From: Nocardioides sp.
GTDB taxonomy: Bacteria > Actinomycetota > Actinomycetes > Propionibacteriales > Nocardioidaceae
Direction of reading: 5' to 3'
Assembly: GCF_030655615.1 (NCBI RefSeq)
Contig: NZ_JAURVJ010000128.1
Location: 1-41,069 of the forward strand
DNA length: 41,069 nt
The notes under the pieces were generated by a model. It was not told the origin of the DNA and ran no database searches. It was given only the letters and a program-made list of their open reading frames with translations. Shown piece by piece: positions 1 through 7,214 of this stretch. Every line of letters begins with the position of its first letter. Within the stretch, counting starts at the first letter, position 1. The position numbers and the translations under genes were made by a program.

Positions 1-237
1 CGGGACGGGGCCCGCCGGCGCGCTGCGCGACGGGTCGTCGCCCCGGGTGGCGACGTAGGCCGGCACGGCGGCGACGACCGCGATCGACGCCGCCGCCGCG
101 ACGACGACCGGCCACCGCCGGCGCGGGCCTTCGGTGCGGGACTCGGTGGCGAGGATCTCGTCGCGCAGGGCGTCGAGGGACGGGGCGAGCGGCAGGTCGG
201 CCAGCTGGTCGTCGGTGATGCGGGCGGGGAGGGTCAT
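1..237 (-). CDS. Partial membrane protein, probable anti-sigma factor or sigma-linked protein
   Basis: The first 79 codons are present; the gene runs off the left edge. The N-terminus reads MTLPARITDDQLADLPLAPS and is followed by a charged cytoplasmic stretch. One hydrophobic helix follows at about residues 42-62, then a D/S/P-rich region that would lie outside the cell. The start ATG (237-235) overlaps the TGA of the sigma factor gene upstream as ATGA, so the two are translationally coupled. That position directly behind an ECF sigma gene, with one membrane helix, is the usual layout of an anti-sigma factor or a co-transcribed CU044_5270-type membrane protein. No zinc anti-sigma HxxxCxxC motif is visible in the part present, so the role is inferred from context. 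Confidence 0.75.
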   Translation of the reverse strand, partial: MTLPARITDDQLADLPLAPSLDALRDEILATESRTEGPRRRWPVVVAAAASIAVVAAVPAYVATRGDDPSRSAPAGPVP

Positions 238-749
238 CGGGGCTCCTGGTCGCGGAGGGGGACGGAGGCGAGCAGGTCGGTGTGGCGCAGGGCGGCGCGG
301 GCGCGGCTGAGGCGCTGCCGGGCCGCGGCGGCCGAGATGTCGAGGACCTCGGCGATCTCGCGTGGCTCGAGCCCCTCCCAGGCCGCGAGCTCGAGCACCT
401 CGCGCTCGCTCGCGGAGAGCGCGTCGAGAGCGCGCCGGGCGTCGGCGGCGAGGGCGACGTCGTCGGCCGGGTCGGGCAGCGTGGCACGCAGGTCGTGCCG
501 CAGCCGCTCGCCGAGTCGGGTCCGCCGGTCGCGGCCGCGACGCTGGTTGGCCAGGGTGCGGCGGGCGACGGCGTAGAGCCAGGCCCGGGCCTGCGGCTCG
601 GCCGGCACGTCGTCGAGCCGGCGCAGCGCCACCACGAACGTCTCGGCCACGACGTCGGCAGCGTCCTCGGGCTCGGCCGTGCGGCGCAGGGCGTAGCCCA
701 GCACGGCGCGCGCGTGCGCGGCGTACAGGCGCTCGAAGCGGGCGGTCAC
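234..749 (-). CDS. ECF-type RNA polymerase sigma factor
   Basis: The 171-aa protein has the two-domain sigma-70 ECF layout. Region 2 lies at about residues 5-75, with the core-binding helix and the AEPEDAADVVAETFVVALRR block. Region 4 lies at about 108-160, with an SASEREVLELAAWEGLEPRE helix-turn-helix for the -35 element. The start is GTG at 749, preceded closely by GGGGAG. The downstream gene (1-237) overlaps by four bases and encodes a one-helix membrane protein, so this looks like a sigma/anti-sigma pair answering an envelope signal. The gene is divergent from the DUF402 gene at 797, with only 47 bp between the starts, so both promoters share that space. The target regulon cannot be read from the sequence. 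Confidence 0.9.
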   Translation of the reverse strand: MTARFERLYAAHARAVLGYALRRTAEPEDAADVVAETFVVALRRLDDVPAEPQARAWLYAVARRTLANQRRGRDRRTRLGERLRHDLRATLPDPADDVALAADARRALDALSASEREVLELAAWEGLEPREIAEVLDISAAAARQRLSRARAALRHTDLLASVPLRDQEPR

Positions 750-796
750 GTCTCCCCTGTGTCCGGCTGTCCGAGGATCGTGACACGGTGGGCGGC

Positions 797-1330
797 GTGA
801 GCCTCGACCTCGGGACCCCCGTCCGCCTGGAGATGACGAAGTGGGGCGACCGGCCGCACTGGGCGTTCGACGCGACCTACCTCGGCGCCGACGAGCACGG
901 CGACTGGATCGGTATCCCGGCCGGCACCTTCATGGCGCGCCCGGGCGCCGAGTTCACGACCGTGGTCGTGCAGGTGGGGCTGGTGCCACGCGACGCCGGG
1001 TGGTTGGCGACGTTCCACGGCCCGGGGTGGCACGTCGCGACCTACGTCGACATGACGTCGGTGCCGTGGTGGGACGGCACGACGTGCCGTGCTGTCGACC
1101 TCGACCTCGACGTCATCCGCATGACCGACGGCCACGTGTTCGTCGACGACGAGGACGAGTTCGCCGACCACCAGGTGCGGTTCGGCTACCCGACCGAGGT
1201 GGTCAGCCTCGCGGAGGACGCGTGCGCGTGGGTGTCGGAGCAGGTGTTGGAGGAGCGGGCGCCGTTCGACGGGGAGAGTGCGGACCGGTGGTTCGCCCGC
1301 CTCGCCGACCTGACCGAGACCGCCGGCTGA
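797..1330 (+). CDS. DUF402 domain protein
   Basis: The 177-aa product fits the DUF402 family. It has an N-terminal beta-rich part (residues about 1-60), the conserved W(Y/H)..YVD.....PWWDG.T core around GPGWHVATYVDMTSVPWWDG, and an acidic VDLDLDVIR segment followed by the family's VDDEDEF...YP.E motif. Known members such as FomD act on nucleotidyl-phosphonate intermediates as metal-dependent hydrolases; most, including actinobacterial ones, are uncharacterised. I chose GTG 797; an in-frame GTG at 788 would add three residues. The 3' end overlaps the convergent exporter gene by 128 bp, which is unusually long. Confidence 0.85.
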   Translation: MSLDLGTPVRLEMTKWGDRPHWAFDATYLGADEHGDWIGIPAGTFMARPGAEFTTVVVQVGLVPRDAGWLATFHGPGWHVATYVDMTSVPWWDGTTCRAVDLDLDVIRMTDGHVFVDDEDEFADHQVRFGYPTEVVSLAEDACAWVSEQVLEERAPFDGESADRWFARLADLTETAG

Positions 1331-2729
1331 GCATCCTGACCGGTCCGACCAGGCGCGGCCCGGCGAGCCGGGACTCGACGCGGCGGGCCTCGCGGGCCAG
1401 CGGCTGCGCGAGGTACTCCCCCAGGATCACGCCCGCGGCCAGGGCGAGGGCGACGGACGCGGCGCCGATGAGGGCGACGAGCCCGAGCGAGGTGTCGCGG
1501 CGGCTGCCCTCGCCGAGGAGCGACAGGCCGCGGTAGATCGCGATGCCGGGGAGCATCGGGACGACGGCCGACACCACGACGATGAGCGGCGGGACCTTGA
1601 GCCGCGCCGCGATGGCGTAGCCGACGAGGCCGACGAACAGGGCGGCGAACCCGACCGACCAGCTGCGCCCGATGCCCGGCTCCTCGATCGACAGCCAGAT
1701 CGTCACCGCGACGGCGGCGACCAGCGCGATGGGCAGCAGCGCCCGCCGGGGCGAGTACGACGAGAACGCGAACGCCGCCGCGGCCACCGCCGAGCCGAGC
1801 GCGGCGAGCCCGATCCCCTGGATGCCGGTGGCCCCCGGCTCGACGGTCGGCAGGTCGACGCCGACGGCGGAGGCCAGGCTGAGGCCGCCGCTGACGCCGG
1901 CGATGATGCCTGCGGTCGAGAGCATCGCCTCGGTGATCCGGGCGCCGGCGGTGATGTAGAAGCCGGTCAGGGCGTCCTGCAGGGCGCCCATGAACCCGAT
2001 GCCGGCCAGCAGCAGCACGATGTTGGCGGTGATGACCTGCGAGACGTCGAGCCCGAGGTCGAGCTGCTCGTCGATCACGGCCGCTGCCACGGCGACCAGC
2101 GTCGCGGCGCCGCCCCCGGCGACCTGCTGGTAGAACACCGGCAGCCGTCGCCGCGCGATCCGCAGCTGGAGCCGGTCGATCAGGACGGCGGCCAGCGCCG
2201 CGAGCAGGGCGACCCAGACGTCGCCGCCGAGCTGGACGGCGACGCCGGCCGCCATGGCGGCCCAGCCGCCGGTGACGGCCCAGCGCGGGCGGTCGTGCCC
2301 GGTCGAGACGATCCGGCGCAGCTCGGCGCGGCCCTCGCGCAGGCCGAGCTCGCCCGCGATGACGCCGCGGACGAGGTGGTCGACCCGGGTGAGGTCCTGG
2401 TAGTCGATCACCCGGCGCTGCACGTGGCGGGTCGCGATGAGCGGCACCTCGTCGGGGCTGGTCTGGTGGCTCATCGTCAGGGAGGTGAAGGTGATGTCGA
2501 CGTCGGCCTCGTCGGCGTGGAACGCCCGCGCCACCGACAGCATCGTCGCGGTCACGTCGGCCGCGCCGGCCCCGGACGCCAGCAGCAGCTCGCCGATCCG
2601 CAGGCAGAAGTCGAGGACGAGCGTGGTCCGCCGCGGCAGCTCCAGCTCCTGGGTGGCCGGCAGGTCGAGGTCCTCGGGCTCGAGGGGCTCGACGAACTCT
2701 GCGGGGGGCACTCCTCGATGGTCGCGCAC
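1203..2729 (-). CDS. Threonine/serine exporter ThrE family membrane protein
   Basis: The 508-aa protein matches the fused ThrE layout. An N-terminal DUF1212 domain lies at about residues 35-270, with an amphipathic cytoplasmic start carrying the LRIGELLLASGAGAADVTATM signature and then about five helices. A second membrane domain of the ThrE_2/DUF3815 kind lies at about 290-445. Corynebacterium ThrE exports threonine and serine using proton motive force; the substrate here is inferred from the family. The start is one of two GTGs, at 2729 or 2714. The last 42 or so residues are a low-complexity R/S/P/T tail encoded inside the convergent DUF402 gene and are probably not part of the fold. Confidence 0.85.
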   Translation of the reverse strand: MRDHRGVPPAEFVEPLEPEDLDLPATQELELPRRTTLVLDFCLRIGELLLASGAGAADVTATMLSVARAFHADEADVDITFTSLTMSHQTSPDEVPLIATRHVQRRVIDYQDLTRVDHLVRGVIAGELGLREGRAELRRIVSTGHDRPRWAVTGGWAAMAAGVAVQLGGDVWVALLAALAAVLIDRLQLRIARRRLPVFYQQVAGGGAATLVAVAAAVIDEQLDLGLDVSQVITANIVLLLAGIGFMGALQDALTGFYITAGARITEAMLSTAGIIAGVSGGLSLASAVGVDLPTVEPGATGIQGIGLAALGSAVAAAAFAFSSYSPRRALLPIALVAAVAVTIWLSIEEPGIGRSWSVGFAALFVGLVGYAIAARLKVPPLIVVVSAVVPMLPGIAIYRGLSLLGEGSRRDTSLGLVALIGAASVALALAAGVILGEYLAQPLAREARRVESRLAGPRLVGPVRMLSRRSRSGRRGGRTTGPHSPRRTAPAPPTPAPTPTRTRPPRG

Positions 2730-2821
2730 CCGCCGGGCGCACCCAACCCGACGCGCACGCGACCTCCGTCACCCCGTGGCGTCGCCCGGCCACCCCTCGG
2801 CGGGCAGCCGCCGGGAGCCAG

Positions 2822-3967
2822 GTGTGGAACGCTGAGCCGGTGCGGATCGACTTCCACGCTTCGGCCGACTACACGCTGGGCGTGGAGTGGGAGCTGGCGC
2901 TCGTCGACCGCCGCACCCGCGACCTGCGCAACGACGCCTCCCACCTCTTCGCCCGGGCCCGGCCCCGGCTGCCGCACCCGGAACGGCTGCACCAGGAGCT
3001 GCTCCGCAACACCGTCGAGCTGGTGACCGGGGTCTGCACGACCGTCGGTCAGGCGATGGACGACCTGCGCGTCACGCTCGACCCGGTGCTGGCGGCCGGC
3101 GACGACCTCGACCTCGACCTGTTCGGCGCCGGCACCCACCCCTTCGCGTCGTGGACCGGGCAGCAGCTCAGCGCCGGCCACCGCTACGAGGAGCTGATGA
3201 ACCGGACCCAGTGGTGGGGCCGGCAGATGCTCATCTGGGGGGTCCACGTCCACGTCGGGCTGCCGGACCGCTCGCGGGTGATGCCGGTGCTGTCGTCGCT
3301 GCTCAACTTCTACCCGCACCTGCAGGCCCTCTCGGCGTCGTCGCCGATCTGGGGCGGGCTCGACACCGGCTACGCCTCCAACCGGGCCCTGATGTTCCAG
3401 CAGCTGCCGACGGCCGGGCTGCCGTTCCAGTTCCAGACCTGGGAGGAGTTCGAGTCCTTCGCCCACGACCAGCTCACGACCGGCGTCATCGACGAGCTCA
3501 ACGAGATCCGCTGGGACCTGCGCCCGGCCGCCCACCTCGGCACCCTGGAGAACCGGGTCTGCGACGGCGTCTCCTCGCTCACGGACCTTGCCGCCCTCAC
3601 CGCGCTCATGCACTGCCTGGTCGTCGACCTCGACACCCGCCTCGCCGCCGGCGAGGAGCTGCCGACGATGCCGCCCTGGCACGTGCAGGAGAACAAGTGG
3701 CGCTCCGCGCGCTACGGCCTCGACGCCATCGTCATCCTCGACGCCGCCTCGACCGAGCGGCTGGTCACCGACGACCTCGCCGACCTCCTGGCCCGGCTCG
3801 AGCCGACCGCCGAGCGGCTGGGGTGCTCGGCCGAGCTCGCGTCGGTCACCACCGTGGTGGCCGACGGGGCGTCCTACCAGCGGCAGCGGGCCGTCGCGGC
3901 CGCCACCGACGGCGACCTCGTCGCCGTCGTCGACTCGGTGGTCCGCGACCTGCGGGACTCGGTCTGA
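2822..3967 (+). CDS. Carboxylate-amine ligase, YbdK-type glutamate-cysteine ligase 2 family
   Basis: The 381-aa protein is a GCS2/YbdK-type ATP-dependent carboxylate-amine ligase, a fold that joins the gamma-carboxyl of glutamate to an amine. Visible family features are the N-terminal TLGVEWELALVD strand carrying the metal-binding glutamates, the GAGTHPFASW motif, the HVHVG motif in WGVHVHVGLPDRSR, and ENKWRSARYGLDA near the end. Length is normal for the family. GTG 2822 has GGGAG four bases upstream; an in-frame GTG at 2840 gives the more typical N-terminus and could be the real start. Actinobacteria make mycothiol rather than glutathione, so the natural product of this enzyme is uncertain. 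Confidence 0.88.
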   Translation: MWNAEPVRIDFHASADYTLGVEWELALVDRRTRDLRNDASHLFARARPRLPHPERLHQELLRNTVELVTGVCTTVGQAMDDLRVTLDPVLAAGDDLDLDLFGAGTHPFASWTGQQLSAGHRYEELMNRTQWWGRQMLIWGVHVHVGLPDRSRVMPVLSSLLNFYPHLQALSASSPIWGGLDTGYASNRALMFQQLPTAGLPFQFQTWEEFESFAHDQLTTGVIDELNEIRWDLRPAAHLGTLENRVCDGVSSLTDLAALTALMHCLVVDLDTRLAAGEELPTMPPWHVQENKWRSARYGLDAIVILDAASTERLVTDDLADLLARLEPTAERLGCSAELASVTTVVADGASYQRQRAVAAATDGDLVAVVDSVVRDLRDSV

Positions 3968-3977
3968 CCCACGCGCG

Positions 3978-5084
3978 TCAGCGCTCGTAGCCGCCCTCGG
4001 GCTCGACCATCTCCAGGCGTACGCCGAGCAGCCGCACCGGTCGCCGCCGCTCCACCTTGGCCAGCAGCGCGACCGCGGCGTCGACGAGCACCTCGGGGTC
4101 GCGGGTGGGCTCGGGCAGCTTGCGGCTGCGCTGGACGGTCTGGAAGGCCCGGTCGCGCACCTTGAGCCCGACCCGCCAGGCGGGGCGACCCTCGGCGTCG
4201 ATGTCGGCGACCACCCGCAGCGCGATGCGGCGCACCTCCTGCTCGATCTCGGCGTCGGTCTCGAGGTCGGTCTGGAACGTCTCCTCGCGTCCGTGGGCGC
4301 GGGGCACCCAGGGCGTCGGGTCGACGACGCTGGTGTCGACGCCCCGGCCGAGGCGGTGGTACCAGGGGCCCATCGTCGGGCCGATCTCGGCGGCGAGGAC
4401 CCGGGCGTCGGAGGTCGCGAGCTGCTCGACGGTGTGGATGCCGAGGTCGGCCAGCCGCTTCTGGATCTTGGCGCCCACGCCCCACAGGGCCCGGGTGGGC
4501 CGCTGACCCATCTCGGCGAACCACGTGGCGTCGCTGATGCGGTAGACCCCGCGCGGCTTGCCGAAGTCGGTGGCGATCTTGGCCTGCAGCTTGTTGTCGC
4601 CGATCCCGACCGAGCAGTGCAGCCCGGTCGCGGCGAGCACCTCGGCGCGGACCTGGTCCGCGAAGGCCTCGGGGTCGTGGTCGGCGGCGACCGCCCCGGG
4701 GCGCAGGCCGACGAAGGCCTCGTCCCAGCCGAGCACCTCGACGTCGACGGGGTCGCCCGACCACAGCGCCGCCCGCAGCGTGGCCATGACCAGCGCCGAC
4801 TTGACCTCGTAGACCGGGAAGTCGACCGGCAGGAAGACCGCGTCGGGGCACTTCTTGGCGGCGCTCCGCAGCGGCATGCCGGAGCGGACACCGAGGGCAC
4901 GCGCCTCGTAGGACGCCGTGGACACCACCGCCCGCTCGGTCGGGTCGCCCCGGCCGCCGACCACCACCGGCAGGCCGGCCAGCTCGGGCCGGCGCAGCAC
5001 CTCGACCGCGGCCAAGAACTGGTCGAGGTCGACGTGGAGCACGGGCGTCGACAGGGGCACGGACCCGATGCTGCCACCCGCCAC
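3978..5084 (-). CDS. dinB: Y-family DNA polymerase, DinB2-like (Pol IV family)
   Basis: This 368-aa translesion polymerase has the palm motif HVDLDQFLAAVE (catalytic D19), the fingers motif YEARALGVRSGMPL, catalytic D121-E122 in LGWDEAFVGL, and the thumb region SVGIGDNKLQAKIATDFGKPRG, followed by a little-finger domain. The spacing and the GWDEA motif resemble the mycobacterial DinB2 type (M. tuberculosis Rv3056) rather than E. coli DinB. The steric-gate position, phenylalanine in E. coli DinB (FFAAVE), is leucine here (L24), as in mycobacterial DinB2, which tolerates ribonucleotides. The C-terminus ends LLGVRLEMVEPEGGYER with no obvious beta-clamp QxxLF motif. The GTG at 5084 is used; V9 is an alternative start. 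Confidence 0.9.
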   Translation of the reverse strand: MAGGSIGSVPLSTPVLHVDLDQFLAAVEVLRRPELAGLPVVVGGRGDPTERAVVSTASYEARALGVRSGMPLRSAAKKCPDAVFLPVDFPVYEVKSALVMATLRAALWSGDPVDVEVLGWDEAFVGLRPGAVAADHDPEAFADQVRAEVLAATGLHCSVGIGDNKLQAKIATDFGKPRGVYRISDATWFAEMGQRPTRALWGVGAKIQKRLADLGIHTVEQLATSDARVLAAEIGPTMGPWYHRLGRGVDTSVVDPTPWVPRAHGREETFQTDLETDAEIEQEVRRIALRVVADIDAEGRPAWRVGLKVRDRAFQTVQRSRKLPEPTRDPEVLVDAAVALLAKVERRRPVRLLGVRLEMVEPEGGYER

Positions 5085-5105
5085 CCCCAGGGTGCGGGCG
5101 CCACG

Positions 5106-5447
5106 TCAGCGGTGGGAGCGGACCCAGGCGAGGGAGCGCTTGAGGTCGCCGAGGTCGCGGTACCAGGTGCGGACCTCGACGCGGCAGCGCACCCGGTCGA
5201 GCTGGTCGTCGTACTCACCGCACTCGGCGAGGGCCTCGGAGTCGGTCGGTGGGCTGATGCTCGAGCCGTCGGCGTGGACGACGGTGAAGCCGTTGCCCCG
5301 GTCGCCCTCGACCCCGACGACCACCTGCCGGGCGGGGGCACGGTCGAGCGCGACGGTCGTGGCGTCGGCGGTCGCCGACCAGGCGAGGCAGAGCGAGGAG
5401 AACAGCAGGGCCAGGAGCAGGGAGGGCAGGAGCAGGAGCTTGAACAT
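5106..5447 (-). CDS. Small secreted or membrane-anchored hypothetical protein
   Basis: This 113-aa protein begins with a strongly hydrophobic segment (MFKLLLLPSLLLALLFSSLCLAW), a signal peptide or N-terminal anchor, followed by a beta-rich extracytoplasmic part. The body has two cysteines in AECGEYDDQLDRVRCRVEVRTWYRD that could form a disulphide outside the membrane. It ends 21 bp downstream of the polymerase gene start on the same strand, so the two could be co-transcribed. Its own promoter probably lies in the 152-bp gap before the HNH nuclease gene, which carries three CCTGTGGA sites. I do not recognise the family. Confidence 0.7.
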   Translation of the reverse strand: MFKLLLLPSLLLALLFSSLCLAWSATADATTVALDRAPARQVVVGVEGDRGNGFTVVHADGSSISPPTDSEALAECGEYDDQLDRVRCRVEVRTWYRDLGDLKRSLAWVRSHR

Positions 5448-5538
5448 GGGTCCCCCGAGGGATCGTGCGCCGGCGGGTTCCGGCGGCGCGAGGGACGCTA
5501 GGTGCGCTCACCGACGCCGCGGGCCGGCCTCCTCGTCC

Positions 5539-5597
5539 CCTGTGGACGACGGCCTCGGCTCCCCCGCCTGTGGACGACTCGTGGTCGTTTCCACAGG
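5539..5597. promoter_or_regulatory. Cluster of three CCTGTGGA motifs
   Basis: CCTGTGGA occurs at 5539-5546 and 5567-5574, and its complement TCCACAGG at 5590-5597. The last two form an inverted pair around a 15-nt spacer. They lie in the gap between the 3' end of the HNH gene and the start of the small secreted protein gene. The same motif recurs in other gaps of this window. It resembles part of a DnaA box (TGTGGATAA) but does not match one fully. Function is unknown. Confidence 0.5.
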
Positions 5598-5599
5598 GT

Positions 5600-6250
5600 T
5601 CAGCGGGCCCGGGTGACCGTGATCGTGGAGTCCGCGCAGCCACCGGCCAGCGACGTCATCGCCGACTTCTCGGCGCTGTCGACCGCGAGCCGCCAGCGCA
5701 GCTTGACCGCGACGAACTCGCGCAGGTAGCGGCACTGCTCGAGGTCCGGCAGCCACTCGGCGAGGTCCTGGTCACCCTTGCTGCGGTTGTCCGCCGCGGT
5801 GACGCCGACGAGCGAGCGGCTGTCGCCGAGGTCGTTGGCGTAGGCCTCACGGGTCGCCGCCGACCACGACGAGGCGCCGGAGTCCCAGGCCTCGGCCAGC
5901 GGCACCATGTGGTCGATGTCGAGCGCCGAGGCGGAGGTCTGCGAGACGCCGTCGTAGTAGGAGTACCAGCGCCCGCCGCTCAGCGCGCAGGACGCCCCGA
6001 CCGTCACCGGGTCGTCGGCCTCGGCGATCAGCACCTCGTTGCGGGTCGAGCACCCGTCGCCGTCGGCATCGACCCAGTGCTTGAAGAGGTCGCGGTCGTA
6101 GCCGGACCGGCTCTCGGTCGCCACGGTCAGGTCGCCGATGGCGCTGCTGAGCGGAGCGGAGTAGTCCTCGGCGTGGGCCACGGAGGGCACCGCCACGAGG
6201 CCGATCGACCCGGCGACGGCGCCGAGACAGGTGAGCAGGAACCGGCGCAT
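5600..6250 (-). CDS. Secreted HNH endonuclease family protein (copy B of a tandem pair)
   Basis: This 216-aa exported protein has a signal peptide (about residues 1-27, cleavage near VAHA). A DADGDGCSTR acidic loop follows at 61-70, like a calcium-binding segment. The HNH-like core has the DIDHMVPLAEAW motif at 111-122 (His114), N139-D140, and the N155/K158/D160 block in TAADNRSKGDQD. This is the GmrSD-C/DUF1524-like secreted HNH nuclease family common in actinobacteria; activity on DNA outside the cell is inferred. The start ATG at 6250 has CGGAG at good spacing; an upstream in-frame start at 6310 would disrupt the signal peptide. It sits 145 bp behind a paralogue on the same strand. Confidence 0.88.
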   Translation of the reverse strand: MRRFLLTCLGAVAGSIGLVAVPSVAHAEDYSAPLSSAIGDLTVATESRSGYDRDLFKHWVDADGDGCSTRNEVLIAEADDPVTVGASCALSGGRWYSYYDGVSQTSASALDIDHMVPLAEAWDSGASSWSAATREAYANDLGDSRSLVGVTAADNRSKGDQDLAEWLPDLEQCRYLREFVAVKLRWRLAVDSAEKSAMTSLAGGCADSTITVTRAR

Positions 6251-6395
6251 GTGGGACTCCGAGTGTCCGAGGTGGGTGGTCGGGCACGACCCTGGGCCAC
6301 GCGGCCGCACGCCGACAACGGTTGAGCCCCAGGTCGAGGGAGAACCCTCAGCGGAGTCTCCGGCCGCGGGCCCGACGGGGGGTCCGGCGCAGGGC

Positions 6396-7088
6396 TCAGC
6401 GGGCCAGCGTCACGGTGATGGTCGCCGCCGGGCAGGAGGCCGCCAGCGACGTCATCGCGGTCTTCTCGGCGCTGTCGACGGTCAGCCGCCAGCGGTGCTT
6501 GACGGCCACGAACTCGCGCAGGTAGCGGCACCGGCTGTGGCCCGGCAGCCACTCGGCCACGTCCTGGTCGCCCTTGGAACGGTTGACCGACGCGGTGACG
6601 GCGACCAGCGAGCGGGCGTCGCCGAGGTCGTTGGCGAAGGCCTCACGGGTGGCCGCGGTCCACGAGCGGGCGCCGGAGTCCCACGCCTCGGCCAGCGGGA
6701 CCATGTGGTCGATGTCGAGCGCCTTGGCCGGCGACCGCGACGCTGCGTCGTAGTAGGACCACCAGCGCCCGCCGGTCAGCGTGCACCCGGCGCCGACCGT
6801 GACGGGGTCGTCGGCCTCGGCGACCAGCGCCTCGACCCGGGTCGAGCAGCCGTCGCCGTCGGCGTCGACCCAGTGCTTGAACTTGCTGCGGACGTAGCCG
6901 GTGCGGACCTCCGCGGCGACCGGCAGGTCGGCGACCGCCCTCGTCAGCGGGGCCGAGTAGGACGCGGCGTACGACGGCGCTGCCGCCGGCACGACGAGCA
7001 GGGCCGCGACGAGCGCGACCACCACGACCCACGGGACGACCCACGGGACGGGCCCGGGCGTGACCCGGGCGGTTCGGCGTACCGGCAC
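6396..7088 (-). CDS. Secreted HNH endonuclease family protein (copy A of a tandem pair)
   Basis: This 230-aa paralogue of the gene at 5600-6250 keeps the same motifs: the DADGDGCSTR loop near 75-84, DIDHMVPLAEAWDSGA at 125-140, the NDLGD block, and NRSKGDQDVAEWLP. Its signal region is longer and odd, with an imperfect duplication (PWVVPWVV) before the hydrophobic core, encoded by a short direct repeat. The start GTG at 7088 follows GGGGAGGA by about ten bases. It is divergent from the acyltransferase gene at 7215. The two HNH copies share most residues in the body but differ in the signal peptide and surface positions, which fits an old tandem duplication. Confidence 0.86.
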   Translation of the reverse strand: MPVRRTARVTPGPVPWVVPWVVVVALVAALLVVPAAAPSYAASYSAPLTRAVADLPVAAEVRTGYVRSKFKHWVDADGDGCSTRVEALVAEADDPVTVGAGCTLTGGRWWSYYDAASRSPAKALDIDHMVPLAEAWDSGARSWTAATREAFANDLGDARSLVAVTASVNRSKGDQDVAEWLPGHSRCRYLREFVAVKHRWRLTVDSAEKTAMTSLAASCPAATITVTLAR

Positions 7089-7214
7089 AACACGAGCGTC
7101 CTCCCCGCGGGGCCGGCAGCACAAGGGCGCGTTGCTTGTGGACGGAGTCACACCGCGACAGGATCGCCACACCTCCACCCCCGAACAACGACACGCATAC
7201 GAAGGGGCTCCCCG

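Noticed and set aside
2552..5341. Minus-strand open frame of over 900 codons
   Set aside because: It is antisense to the YbdK-type gene and out of frame with the polymerase, with Ser/Arg/Pro-rich low-complexity content.
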